NCBI GenBank assembly: GCA_026413225.1
Contig: CM048572.1
Coordinates: forward strand, 8,432,001 to 8,496,000
Direction of reading: 5' to 3'
From: Otis tarda
Lineage: Eukaryota > Chordata > Aves > Otidiformes > Otididae
DNA: 64,000 bases
The position numbers and the translations under genes are program-made. Below are positions 37,181 to 51,042 of the stretch, piece after piece. The stretch's first letter is position 1. Each line of letters starts with the position of its first letter. The notes below the pieces were generated by a model. That model was not told where the DNA came from, searched no databases, and saw nothing but the letters and a program-made list of their open reading frames with translations.

Positions 37181-40100
37181 CAGCAGATATCAAACAAACG
37201 AAGCACAAAGGAGACCTTGTCACGGATCACACGCAGCCGTATTGTGCCTATTTCTTTTATGGAAATTTGTTACTCGCAATCAAGGTTGGCTGTAAATCCC
37301 ACTGTAACTTTTCGGTAATGTTGTAATAAGAATCAGTGATTGCATATAACCAAAATCCTCCTTTATTTCCTTTGTCAGTATGTGCCATATCCATACAGCC
37401 GCACGGAGTTTCTCCATGCTTGCCTAGATCACAGCTTTTCTAGTTGCTGCGAGTACTTTTGCATTGAGTTTTGCTTTCCTCTTCAGGGGAAGGCACAGAA
37501 CAATTCACCCATTATCAGCTGATTTATGAGCACAGGGCTTGCTGCTAGCTCCTCTGGTTTCAATTTCAAACTTGATGACAAACTTGCAAGCCTGAATCAG
37601 AGATTCAGGAATGTGGCAGGCTCCACACGCTAGCCTGACTTGCAGCTTTTTCAGCTTTGGCAGAATTTGAGTCTGCAGTTAGCTACGTTATAATGAATAC
37701 TTAAAAACAAATTCCTAACGAGAGAAGAAGCAGATGGCGCCGAGGGGGAGCAATTTACAAGTGATGAACAGGCCCTTCCATTTCTAACAAAGGAAAATTT
37801 GCCTAGCAGCAGGGCACTGAATCCTATCGATTCTGTCCTTGAGAGGTTCCTCCTTCTTAATTAGGAACCCTAAGGAACATTCTTCTGTAATATACACCTC
37901 ATTCTTCCAGTTTTCCCCAATCTATGCCTGAATGTATGTTACAGATGGACTTACCAGGTGTGATCATGTCTCCATCCATCAGCTAATGCAGGAGCCTCCT
38001 AAAAGCTTATTTCCAGGTCAATTGTGAAATAAGGAAGGTTCTTTATCTCAGTCTCAGGGTTTTGGAAAGTCCCAAGTCTAAGCTTCAACAGAAACCACCA
38101 TGACGGATAGATAAATGTTTTGATTATTACACTGAGAAGGCTATATTAGCCTTCCAGTAATAGTGAAATCTAATGTTCACAGTATGTGGGATATATTTTG
38201 ATATCTTCAAAAACTGAAGTCAGTGAATCACAATACACCGGTATGTGTCCTGGAGCGTGCTTCTGAAGTGGGAGAAACTATCTGTCATTTAGCTTTTGGA
38301 TCAAGAAAATTGTCCCCTTATAATTAATAATTAAACCATTAAGTCAACTTCCTACAGCAACCATGTTTTATTCCCATAAATGTTACCAAGATAATCTTGT
38401 GCCACAGAAATGATTAAGTTGTTAAGTTATGATCCGTACCCCAAAGAACACTGTAAAAAGAGGAAAAGTATACAAAATGTCATATAAGAGGAAACTAGGA
38501 GAGAGCAAAGGTTTATGCCTTAAAACAAAATATTTTCTTTAATGCAGAGTAGACATAGACTTCCTTTTTTCAAAGTCAGTATTTCCGCTACTGATTAGTG
38601 AACCTCAGTACCAATCTTAAGATAACGAAAAATGGTGTATTTTTCAGACAGAGATATCAAAATCAAGATAATATAGAATGTCTCTCATTGGCCAGCTAAC
38701 AGCTGAAGGGTCAAAAAATTATTTGGTGTGTTTGAACGTTTTATTTAGGCTGATTTACTCAGTATCTTCCAACATAGCCTTGACCTCACTATATTTTCTA
38801 AGAAATGAGGGTAGCTGTCACAGCAATCCTAACATTGTGTTCTGTACTAATCTTTCCTTTCTGTAGACACTCCACAAGCATGTAAACTTTACTTGTGGAA
38901 AAAAACAAGAACCTTTGAATATATATGGATATATCTGTACTTTCCCCTTCATTTCTTACCAGATCCTAATATATATGCTCTGACATTCATTGCTCACATT
39001 TTTTATGCTGTTATTCTCTGCTTTTATTTGGTTTGGGTTTGTTTTTAATGAGGTGAACTTTGCACAGCCCAACTCTAACTCCTATAAAATCTGTGTCTTA
39101 AATAGCCAGATTTAGTGACTTTTGTATGGGGAAAAAAAAAAAAGCCTACATACTAACCATACAGCTGTACTTGGAAACAGATGTTTTACCCCCTTTAAAC
39201 TGAACTAATGAGGATAGGAACATGGAACGGATAGGTTAGGAAAACTTCTGTCTAGATTTTTAATTTGGAATTATGGAAAGAGTACAGAAAAGACAAATAA
39301 TTGCTTTCAAATAAGGGAGGGGAGAAGGATGGTCAATCCACTGGTGATGAAAATTTGCACAGCGACACTAACTTCAAGGCAGTTCCACTTTGCAGCCCTG
39401 TTCATCCCAACGTCAGTTCTATCCACTTAACTCACACAAGTATCCCACAGCGAGCCGGCCAGATCCTCAGTTTATATGAACTGCCATAACTCTGTTCAAA
39501 TCAATCTGTTTACAGAAGTGGAGGATTTGGCTCCGTGTCTCCTTTGCATTTAGCAGGTGTGAAAGGACTCTAAATTATTTCAAGACTTCTGTAAAACTTA
39601 AAGTAGACCAATTATTTAGGATCAGATGCTGTGAAAACCGTAACTGCTGACAGAAATCTGAGTAAACATGATTTTTTTTTTAACTAACTTTTCCCATCAG
39701 TCTGTTCTTAAAGTGTCTTCCGCTGCTAGTTCAGAGATAGATAAGGTTTTGAGACCATCGCTTCTCTGCCCAATCTTTCTCCCATCAAAGTCACTGGGAG
39801 CATCGCCGTAACTTCAGAGAAAGGACGAACAAGACCTTTGTAGTCATTTATTGGCGCTCACACTGGAAAAATACATTAGTGATTGGCTTTCTATAGAATA
39901 GATGCATCTGGTGCCTAGCTTAAGCTTCTTTAAAAAATTACTCTTGATTTGTCTTTATACACTCTTCATCAGTACACTTCCTTGTATTAGAGAGCGGGTC
40001 CCTTGCACTAAGCCACAGCAGCAAAAAAAGAATTTTCTGCTGTATAAGGCTTTGTGAGACACAGTCATCACATGCAGAGGAAACTGGGTTTAGTGAGGCC

Positions 40101-41510
40101 CTAGTTCCCCTGGGGACTACCATAATATAAATTATTAATAATAAAAATAAACATTGGCTAGCTTAAACTTCTCTTCATTCCCTTAGAGCTTATTTTTGTG
40201 ATGGAATCAGCTAAATAAAGCCCACTTGAAAGAATGCTTAATTGCAAACTATCCAAACAAAACAAAATGGAACTAATTGGTTCTTAAATATTAAACATTT
40301 AAAAGTAGATGGCTTTGGAAACAGCTGTAAGGCTAACGTATACATACAGTGAAGCAAGCAGTTAAGCAAAAGGCAGTCTAAACTGGACTACATTTACTTT
40401 TACACCAGATATTCAAGTTTTTTAAGTCTGGTTCTGCCTAGAAGACAGCTTTGGATCATCTCAAGCCTAAAGAGAATTACAACAATACTCTTTTGAAAAT
40501 TATAAAATGAGAAGCATCAAATTTGTGTACTGACTTCTAGACGTAGTTTGCCCAGGCAAGACTACACAGTCTACGTTATTACTGCATGGAGTGCCCCTCA
40601 AACCTATTTCAGCCTAAAAAAGACAGCTTAGCGAAGACTGCTGTTTGAAGTATTTTTTCTAAAGCAGTTTTTTCCTGGAAGTTGGGTAGGGAGAGCTCAC
40701 ATAAACAGTCTGACAACACATCTCTAAAGGAGAGTGGTGATGCCTTCCACCGGAGTCACTGACTATAGATCTGCCTTGGCCTTTTTAAACTTCCTTTCTT
40801 CAGTCCTGGTTTTTTTTTTTTTTTTGTTACTTGCTATTTAATTCAAGTATTTCACAGTCAGCAAATGGAAAGAATCCATTTGGGCATGTGAAAACTCGCT
40901 TTTGAAATTCATTAAACATTAATACGGTTGCCACACTTATTTCTTAAACCAGAAGTATTTCTAGCAAGACTAGAAAATGATCTCTCTAATGTGACTGAAA
41001 TTTGTAAACAAGAAAAAAAAAATTCTACATTAGAAAGGAGAAAAAAGTAGGTAAGTTATAACCAAAATCATACAGTAAAAATAATTCTGAAAATTAATTA
41101 GTGGTAGAATAATTTTTTATTGGAGGACCACTGTGTGCTGTGACATGAAATCAGACGAGTGGTAAGCCATGGGAAGTGCCCTGCCTAATCAGCCACATGT
41201 TTACTTTCTCACTTATCAATAACTGACATTAACAAGACTTCTGCCAGAGATAATACATTCCTGGAAATGTCAGGCTCTTCTACACCACCCAGCCCAAGCA
41301 CAAGAGAGCTAACTCATTGGAAAAAAAAAAAGGCAGACATAACTCAAAGTGCTAAGCTGAAGTTGCTCAGTAGCAGGATCAGTTGAGATCAAACTATTTC
41401 AACATTTAGGCCAAAAGCTAATCTAATTTTAAGGTCCCTTGAAATGTTATGAATATCATCAGCAAACACGGCAAGAGCCACTCATGAAAATGCATTTCAG
41501 TTCTGTGCAC

Positions 41511-41536
41511 AAAAAAAAAAAAAAAAAAAAAAAAAA
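41511..41536. repeat. Poly-A run (26 bp)
   Basis: Uninterrupted A26. No AATAAA lies just upstream and no flanking duplication is obvious, so a retroposon tail is not supported. Confidence 0.9.
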
Positions 41537-42947
41537 TCAATCAGCTCTCTGTCTCAAGTTTCTTCAAAGACTGTGAACCCAATTGTTTGCTCCCTGAGGA
41601 CTCAAAGCTTTTACTGCAACTAGCAGTCACATCTGCTTAGTGTTTCATATTTTTCAGCATCACAAGGAGTTTTTCTTAAGACTTTGGACTGGTTTACTCA
41701 GCATCTCTGTGTAAGTATAACAACAAAACTCCAACAGAAGAGATAATTGAGGTCTTCTGCCAGTTTGTTTCTACATCTTTCCCCAAAAGACAGCAGCAAT
41801 CCTGGCAAAAAAAGAGTGTTCTATAGGAGTATTTTGCCAGCAGAGCTAAATCTTTATTGGTTTCACTTTTTAACATTCCTCTTAGCATTCACAGCTATGC
41901 CAGAAACTTTGTAACATAGATCTCTACAGTTACACAAGAGAGCTTTGTTGTTTTAACACATCTAGTATAGTTTTGAAAGGTATTAGTAGTCTGCCGATAA
42001 TGTAAAAAAATCCTTCTATGGGAACACCTTGTGTGTATCTATACAGCCAGTGCCTCACTGCTATCAGAATATCGGTGTTATTTACCATGAACATTCTCCT
42101 AGAACAAATGGAGCCACTTGGCAAGCCTGTGCTTTGTATCAGCACAGTTAAAACTATTCCTCAGACTTAAACCAACCAGCACTCACACATGCACAAGTTT
42201 ACTGTGCACTGTAACTGCTTCTATACTTGCATCTTTTGCTAATTCAGCCATGTTGGTAAAAGAAACCATTTTTTCACAGTTCTTGCCCAATTTAGCTGAG
42301 GGTAGGAATGTGTAACTTAGACAGGGACTTAATATCTGTCGAGAGGGACGTATTACTTGTGTGTCTTTAGCTACTACAAGGACTTTGCTAGTACAGATGT
42401 ACTACTATAAAGTATCAAGGAAAAGAATAAATTGTATTAGCGTATAACACTGCCATAACATTATGGCTGCAGAAGCTTTTAATGTCTCAACTGAGAAAAA
42501 AAATGACAGCAGTACTACATTTAAGCACAGAACAAAGCTTAGTATGACTACATGGCAAGTACAGAACAACTACAATTCTCAGTTTGTAAAAAAATCTCTG
42601 CGTAAGTCCTTCAAGCCTCATAAAACAAGACTTATTTTTGTGATGTAAATCGACTTAGTCTATGTTCCCCAGACTCTATTACTTACCTATGAGCCAATTA
42701 TAATCGAGACCACTCTTGCAGAATAAGATCATGCCACTTTACAAAAGTGGGCCCTCACTGACTTAAGAGCGTGAAGAGCTCTTACCCAAGACCAATGAAC
42801 AAAGGACACAAGGTATCAATCAGCTCACTGTACATACTGATCCTTAGTTCATCAGCTCCTATTGTCCTAATAGAACGAGGACGAACAACAGGCACCTTCA
42901 GAATGTGGTACGTAGGGAAATGACAGTCAGGTTTTCATTAAGTTGTA

Positions 42948-43535
42948 TTTATTAGAGCTGCACAGAGACCCAACACAAAAATGGATGGCCAAATGCATGG
43001 TCCATATTTACATAGCTGTTGCGTGACTGATAATTTAAGGAGTTCTGGTGATGGATGAGATCACCAGCAAAGAACTTTAAATTTCAGGACAACACATAGG
43101 CAAAACAGTTAAGTACCACAGTATTGTGATGACTCCAGTGATACCAAAGGCACTACGTGTGCACTGATTTGCTTTTTTGGCATCAGACAGGCACGATTTG
43201 TGAAAGACATTATCATCACACATCTTGCCAGATGAGCCTGAGATGATGGCAGCAGTGTCCAGAATGCTGAAAGGTTCTGTAAGCACAACAGTCATGTGTC
43301 TTCCCATTAATGAGGAACCATGCCCCGCTGGAGAGGCAGTAGATAGAACAGTATGTCCCTGTGATGTTCTGTGTCCCCTGGCAAGTTTCCCACATTTGCA
43401 ATATGACCCTCCAACCATCAGTGCATGGATCGTTGATCTTATGAACTCACATTTGTGATCCTCTACAGAATCCTCATTGAGAGCATACAGCCCAGAGAAC
43501 TTACTGGCAGAAAATCTCTCTTGGGTGATCTTCAA
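42948..43535 (-). other. Terminal-exon-like segment: open frame plus polyadenylation hexamer
   Basis: A minus-strand frame runs open from about 43535 to a TAA at 43077-43079. After about 120 nt an AATAAA follows (42948-42953). An acceptor-like ttctgccag lies inside the left part of the frame. The translation is cysteine-containing with a hydrophobic C-terminus (GITGVITILWYLTVLP) and matches no family I know. There is no ATG at the start of the frame. It could be the last exon of a transcript nested in intron 1, a decayed retrocopy, or chance. No poly-A tract follows the hexamer, which argues against a recent retrocopy. Confidence 0.3.
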
Positions 43536-43559
43536 AATTCAGAAATAGCCATTCAGATA

Positions 43560-46500
43560 CAAAATATACATCTTGACAAGTGAGTCCAACAATATACTAA
43601 TCCAAATCCAGAATTACATCCAGATCCTGACACAGTTACAGCAGCAATGGCACACAGAGCATTTCATGTTATAATAGAAAAATGGTGTTTTGCTCTGTAA
43701 GACTTGGCTTACTCAGGAGAGATATTTTACAATAAGCTATACTTTTACTGTATTGTAAAGATAATCTGACAATTATAGGTCAAAGTATACTTGCTTATTG
43801 CTTCAAATGAAACTAAAAGCAGTCAAATTCATACCCATAAGGGAAAGATCTATCTTGTATTACTACAGCTCTGGAGAAAACCAGCTTGGCTAGGCAGATG
43901 CAGAAATTGTCTGCACAGGAGATCTTACCAGAAGATGCAGTCTGTGTTCTTATCCAAAGCCTTCTCCCGCAGACCACGTACTGTGGTTTTGTTTCCTGAA
44001 GAACCCAAGCTCAAGCAATTTTGAGATACTTTGCACTAGTACTTACTTGTTTTGCACTTCTGATGTTTGTTTGCAGGCAGTTGGGATGCCTGCACTGATT
44101 TTCTAAGGTTATTTAAATTCTTCTTTATTTGTTAACAATTTATTGTTGCACAACACATTGGCATGTGAATACTTCAGAAAAAGGGAGGGTCACAACTCAG
44201 CCTCAGTGGAATTAGGAACAAGATCCAACAACATCAGCAGAGTTACACAAAGGACAGCTCTATTGTTTCTGTGGGAGCTGCGGTTAACTAAAGCAGTATT
44301 TCCCATCAGCTTTCTACATGCAGACTCTCTTCAAAGGTGGCATTACCTTCAAGATCACTGTGTGGGCTTCCATTTCACAATGGATAACAAAAGCCTAGCG
44401 ACACATTTTCATGAAGTCTAGGCATATACTATTGTACTAAAAGCATGAAAAAGGCACACAGTAAGGTGCAGTTATATACATCAATATAACAAACATACCA
44501 TGATGCTGCGATGTTACTTATGGAATTAAACAAACGCATTTTTAGATATGATCTCTCCATTTTAACTGCATTTTTGTTTTATCTTCCCTTGTAAAAACCG
44601 GGTAACTACCTTGCTACAAATCAGTTGTCTTTAAAACTTTAGAAAAGCCTGTGAATTTTCTGTACAGATCAAGTACTAGCCACGTTTCCACACGCAGTTA
44701 CCCAATATGTACACTCTACTGTAACAATGGCTCAAACAGCTGCATATGCATTTGGAGTATCTCTGTGTGTCTTTTTTTTTTTTTTAAACCCTGGCCTACT
44801 ATTTTAATTTTACAGATCTCATCAAACAAAATCTTTCCTTATAATCTGGAGAAACCTTCTAAACTCTTTTTGTAAAATTTCAACTACATAACATAAAGAT
44901 TGCATAAATTCAGCACATAGGTAAACTGAAGGTTATTTCTTGTATTTTGTCTGCACTAGTAGAAATACAAACCTATTCATGACAACACTAAAGCAGTAAA
45001 CATTAAGGTTTCAAATCACACTGAGGTCTTTGAATTGCCTCCCTGTTTATCTGTTGAGTCCCAGTATTGGAGAATGATCTCCTCAAGTCTGTGGCAATTT
45101 AAATAAAAAAAGAGGTTATGTAAGTGCAGAGAATTATGGAAAAAATGTAAGTGGAAAGTACATATTTTTAAAATGCACTTGAATAACTCAAATGCAGCTG
45201 AACTGACATTATTCAGATTTTCCAGCCTTATTCAATACTGGATTGAAACCAAGCACAAGAAATTTCAGGCCCAAAGGACGTTCTCAAGAAAATTATAAGT
45301 GCCTATATTTCTAGTTTACAATGTCTGTCTGGGAAAGCTCTACTGCCTAAAGAAAGACTAACCTATCTTCTCATGGGATCAAACAAAAGGGATGGGAACT
45401 AATTAAGGGGACATTTGGATCAGCTTGCAAACAGAAGGACTGATTCAGCCCCAAAGAGCACCCAAACCAGAAATCTGGATTCAAATATCTGTGGTCATCT
45501 AGCAAAATACGGGTGCAGATTCAGATTCAAATTTTATACTGAAAGTTCATTTCTAACCTGTGCAGACACAAGCTCTAGGCCCAGCTCTGCATTCCTTCCA
45601 CACCCAGAACTGGAGTTCTGCCTGAAGAGGGAATGCAAGAGAGAAAAAAAATTCTTATCCTTATGGCAGATCTTGTTTGGTGACGTACATGCCTGTGAAC
45701 TTGCCAAAACTCAAACGTGTGACATGGTATGGAGTCTAATTCCAAAACTGACAGATTACTCTTGTAGGATACTTATAAGGTCAAATTATTTTCATAAGCA
45801 TAAGTAACTGTTCCTAACTCTAGCACACCTGGATATATTCCGACACTTCTGTTATAAACAATTTTCAACAATGGAAAAGTGAAGATCCCAGATTTTAATA
45901 AAAACTGAGTAACAAAAGGAATAAATTATATATTTCCAAACTGAAAGACATGTAAAGTATGGCTATATGAAAAAAATATTTAAAAAAAATAAATTTCACA
46001 GAGGGAAAACACTAAACAAACAAACAAATAATAAAAGAAGGCTTCTTGGTATAATATTGTATGGCCATTATCCTCCAAAATCACAGGGTAGCATTATGTG
46101 TACAGATGCATATGGCCAAGTTTTCCCATCACTCCGAGACACGAACTTCACCCAGGATTTTGATAAGATAAATGTAATTATGTTTCCTTCAGCTACACTG
46201 CCAGCAGTATTTTAAAACGTGCAGGGAGACCTCCCAAATGCATGAATGACAAAGAACTGTGGAAATAAATCTCTTTATGCGTGGATCTTGGCCTTTTGAA
46301 ATTTTTCCTAGATTTCTCAGTCAAGTTTATAGAAGGAATGCCCACCAATGTTAGTTACAGATGCTGTATATTATGCTACGTCTATGATAAAACTGAAATC
46401 CTAATGCAGACACAATTCTATCAGCATTTTTATGAGTTTTAAGTAATTTGGTCAAAAATCAACATAAATTCTACAAGAAAAATTTACTTGCAAATAGTAG

Positions 46501-49020
46501 ATGCATCCACATCTGGAGAGTTTCTGACACAATTATTACATGTGCCAATGTTCTGCTGTAGCTGTGGCCTTCCTGGATGTTTTTCTGATTAATTCTATCC
46601 CAAACAGCATGCAAAACTGTAGGATAAAGATGCCCTTCTGTGGTTAAAAAAAGTGAAAAGGGGATATTAAGGTAATTCATGCTGCATTTTGTTCAGACAA
46701 ATATTTCCATAATAGTTGAGAAAATAATATGTTGAATAGAGTACCCTGTGGTAGAAAAAGAAATACTAGCTAAAATCAAGGGCTTTGGCTGTTTAAGGCT
46801 TCCTAGGCAAGATTAAATAAAAATATTTCCTATATACATTCCCTCTTTTCACCACCATGTCAACTGTAGTAAAAAAGAATGTGCTATTAATTCTTAGCAT
46901 CAAAATCTGGGATAATTTTATATTGTCAAATGTTTCCTTACTTTCACAGTAACAACTATTACTGGAAATACTTTCCAAAGCATGTTGCAACTGGATCTAA
47001 GTAAATCAGCTAGCACACTGCACACTTTCCAAGAAAAAAGTTTCTAAAAATAAGTCAGGATTTAAGAAAAAATGTTTCTGAGGTATGTAACTCATGCCCA
47101 TAATAGATTATTTTTCAATTTTCAACCCTGTACAGAGAATTTTAAAATGCTAACAAATGTATGAAACAAAAAAAAAGCAAAGCTCTCCCTTATTCTCTGC
47201 TGTGCACACATATAAACACACATAGAAATGAGAGGCTCTAAAACATGAATATTGCTTTTACATTTTCCACTAGAAAGACAATTTGCTCGCAGTTCCCTCT
47301 GCCTTTAAATTGTTTCTGTGGCAACACATCTGGTGCTATAATTCTGGGCCAGAACATTAACTATCCTGAAAGAAGAAAGTTATGTTGTTGTTCTGGTCTG
47401 CAAGAATGTGAAGCAGAGAAGGATCTGCAAATACACGTAATCAGATAACCCTTTTCGCCTTCATAGGCACACAGAATATTAGCTACCAATATTTATGCAT
47501 GGCTTAAAACTACAAGTTTAAAAAGGTTTCTACAATGGTTACAGAAAACTCTTATGTCGAGCACACATTCTATGAGCCAGCTTTTTTAAACAAAATGACG
47601 AGTGCTTTGTTACCACTATTCCTACCACATGAAATAAGGCAGGAAAGTATTCAGCTAAGAGCAACAAGGTTCATTCCCTAATCATAAATATAACTCTCAC
47701 TACGTAATGGAGAAAGATTGATATTGATTTCTTATCATCTCCCCAGTGCTATGTAAACATTACTGCATTATCACTGTTTTACAGATGAGATAAGTCATGA
47801 GTACATAAGGCCAAAATCTCTGAAGTGCCTGTTAAATTCAGATGCCCCTATGATTAGTTACACGTACTGAAACACGCAGCCTTTGGCTCTCTGAGCCCTT
47901 GAGGACCAAAAGATTTGACCAGCCTTACTCTAAATTACAGGAACCTATTGACACTTAATGTGTCACACTTAAGTCTTGGACTTCCCAGCTCGAGCATGCC
48001 AGCATTCTCAAAATATGTAGTCTGGACAATTTACATCGCAGAGAAAGGAAAGGAAAACAAGAATAAAGGCTTACAGCTCCAGCTCTGTTTGCTAAGTCAA
48101 CAAGTTAACAGGTTTTTTTTAATCACTAATAATCCTGACAAGTGAGTCTGAAATGTTAAAGTCATACTATATGACTATAATCCAATTAAAGTTATTACAG
48201 GTATTTTACAGAGCAACTGAGATTTACACCTCAAGATACAAACTCTACCATGCATCTTAATTCCTGATACAAGAGCCAGAGCACTTTGCAAGGACTACTG
48301 CATTCACTTAACTCAGTCTGGAGTAGCAAGAGTTAAAAAAAAAAAAACAATGAAAGTTAATTTTTGCTACTCCATCAAGTAGATCAGGGATGAATTAATG
48401 AAAAGAATGTATCTGATGAATAATAAAATATCACTGACACAGTTACTTTTCCAATAATAATTGCATTTTAAGTTCCCCATGAAACAAATTTTATTTTTTA
48501 AATTTAAAACAGCTAAATTCAATTCTAGATCAGTTACATGTAAATCAGTTTGATAACTATACTTACAGTATTTTCTGTATTAGTGACAAAGAACAGAAGA
48601 TCATCTTGGTGTTCTGATCCTCTAATGACTAAATGTACTGATTGGCTGAAAACCAAGTTGCTTTTTTTTTCCCTAAAAAGTTTAATTGAATAAAAATTAT
48701 GGTTTTCAGGCATTCTGTCTTTGAAGACATACTGGTTTAAAGCAGTCTGTGCTCAGGGAGAATAAACTGGAAACAGAAATGGAAAAGTTGAAAAAAGCGG
48801 ATAAAAACTGGTATTTCATAAATACGTATGTCCCTTGTGCACTTCTGGAGGGATTGTCTTACGATCAGAGTTAAACCCAGGACCCTGAGCACCTCTAGTC
48901 ATTAGAGGCCAGCTAGCGTCCTTTGCAAGACTTGCTGTCTGTATAATTTTGGATTGTCACCAGCCAATTACCTTCCAAAACCCAGTTCTGGCCAATAGCA
49001 GTCTGGATAATTCAACACTG
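43560..49020. other. RIPOR3 intron 1, middle part
   Basis: AT-rich sequence without recognisable exons or transposons. ORFs here are short and have no family resemblance. Confidence 0.5.
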
Positions 49021-49023
49021 TTT

Positions 49024-49080
49024 CCTTTTCCTTAGCCTTTTGGCTAAGATCCAGTGTGTATATTTAACTAATATTAAACC
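49024..49080 (+). pseudogene. U2 snRNA-like 5' fragment (pseudogene)
   Basis: Bases 49035-49057 match the U2 snRNA 5' region GCCTTTTGGCTAAGATCAAG plus TGT with a single mismatch. This stretch includes the stem-loop I side and the start of the branch-site-proximal part. Flanking similarity fades quickly: the 5' CUUCUCG is altered and the branchpoint-recognition sequence GUAGUA is not intact. It is therefore a truncated, decayed copy rather than a functional gene. Confidence 0.6.
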
Positions 49081-50810
49081 TACTATTTTACATAAAATAT
49101 TTCCTTCACTTCCAATCTTGCCTTTCTATTTATTTCACCCAAATGGCACAATTAACAAACCTTCTGAGACAGTTCTCACTCCTTTGCTTTATCTTGGATA
49201 ACCTTCTATACATAGAACCTCCGTTCTGTCCTGGTGCACTGTAACTCCACATTATCACTCCTCAAATCCTTAAGAAAGAGACACATTAAAATAATAACTT
49301 TCCCCTCCCTGTAGACTGAGTCTGGTTTCCCCTTCTGGCTATAACAGCTCTATTCCACTTCTCAGGTTCTTTATGAGGATATTTCAAAGGAATACTTATG
49401 AAGGAATTACCTGTGGAAGGGAAAAAAGTTATATTGGTGGATTACAGTGTCCCAACACCCTGCCTGGATTGCTCCTAAGGAACCCAAGGCTCGAGCGAAC
49501 ACTGTAGAGCAACTGCTGCTCTTTGTCTTGACAAAAGGAAATAATCTCATTTTTGTACTACCCCTTAGGGAATATCATTACATAACTCACTGTTTGGCCT
49601 ATATTTCCCCATTCTTGTCTCCATGCTGTTAACAGAACTACCACTACTTCACTGCAGTGACTGACTGACTTGAGGACCAAGCACTAGATAGGGATGCAGG
49701 ACCTGTCATCTCAGGGAAGCCCTTTAATTCCTCTAAACGGTATCCAGACTCTAACTGGAGGAAAAATTTACCAAGTTAGTCGTTCACTACCATATCACAT
49801 GTGTTGTATCTCATACAAGTTTCTCTCTAGAATGGGATATAAAGTGAGCTTGGCCTGCTATTCAACAACAGCTCCGTCCCCTTTTGGCAGATTTTGTGCA
49901 GCTTTTCCTGCACTACTACATGTGGTGCTTATGTCATCCACTCTGCAGAATTCAGAGCAGCAGCATGTAAGTAATCAACTGCACAAGAAATGAATACAAC
50001 AGAGAAGCTTCTAATATGCATGTTCATTTAGACACCACATCTTTCTCAGAATTATCTCTCCATTCAACATGAAATGTTCCCTCAGATACATTTTGCATTG
50101 TTTACTACCCTTACAAATTATCTTCCTCTGCTTTTCTTTTAATGAAGGTCTTTCCAAAAAGAATATGTAATGCCCCTCATTAATAGGTGTACGTCCCATT
50201 TTACAGCTGTGAAAACAGGTAGAGATGGATTAAGTCTTGATCCCAACAAAGGAAAGTACTGAATCAGGAGTTTTGAGTACTGGTGCTGTATTCTGACTCT
50301 GGTTCAATACTCAAGAAATGGCTCAAGAAATAAGTAACCTTGTTTTTCAAACTCTTTTAAGTTTCTTTGGTTGATGAACAACTGGATTTCCATATGGCCC
50401 AACTTATTTAAAACACTTTTTAAAAGGGGAAATTAAACTCTGTCTGAAGCAAAATGTAACTGGGCTGTGACCCAAAACTCATTTTGTATTTATGAGCAAA
50501 TAAAATGTAATCTCTGCACAGACAAAAAGAGTTCACTAAAATATCACCAGCCCATACAACGACACCTCCAAAACGTAAACCCTGCAGGATGGCAAAAACA
50601 TTGTCCTGCTCCTCTTACTTTTCTACCTGCTCCAGCCAGGCCTTCACCTCTCAGGGTGTTCCTGGGTGTTTCCCGCTGTGAACGTGTCTACCTCTGGATA
50701 GGAAGCCACCGCACCATCCCTGTAGGATGTGCCGCCACTGTAGGAACATCAGCATCCTCCGAAGCTTGCCCGCCTACCGGTGCCCGCCGACTCCTAAGGA
50801 GCCTGTCCTC
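49081..50810. other. RIPOR3 intron 1, promoter-proximal part
   Basis: No gene or named repeat seen. GC content rises toward 50.6 kb on the approach to the CpG island. Confidence 0.5.
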
Positions 50811-51042
50811 CCATAGGTGACACGCACCCCCCACGGGTGATACGCATCCCCTCGCGGTGACATGCGTCCCCCATAGGTAACACGCACCCACAGGTGACAC
50901 GCACTCCCTCTCGGTGACATGCACCCCATGGGTGACACGCACTCCCTCTCGGTGCCCTGCATTCCGCACAGGTGACATGCACCCTCCATAGGTGACACAT
51001 ACCCCATAGGTGACATGCCCCCTCCCTCTCGGTGCCCGGCAG
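50811..51042. repeat. GC-rich minisatellite, ~11-12 copies of a 17-22 bp unit
   Basis: Degenerate tandem units begin GGTGACAYGCAC, followed by a variable C-rich tail (CCCATA, TCCCTCTC or CCCACA). The array creates the illusory Cys/His-rich open frames seen here on both strands. It abuts the CpG island on the side downstream of the inferred RIPOR3 promoter. Confidence 0.92.

Larger units (their letters stand above)
30129..42940. other. RIPOR3 intron 1, gene-proximal part
   Basis: AT-rich intronic DNA. I see no exon, RNA gene or clear transposon apart from short simple repeats (T16 at 40810-40825, A26 at 41511-41536) and CTCF-like motifs near 37.2 and 37.7 kb, entered separately. Confidence 0.55.

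Noticed and set aside
50794..51000. Cys/His-rich repeated peptide on the minus strand resembling a metal-binding repeat protein
   Set aside because: It is simply the minisatellite unit read in frame; unit lengths vary between 17 and 22, so the frame is not preserved across units.
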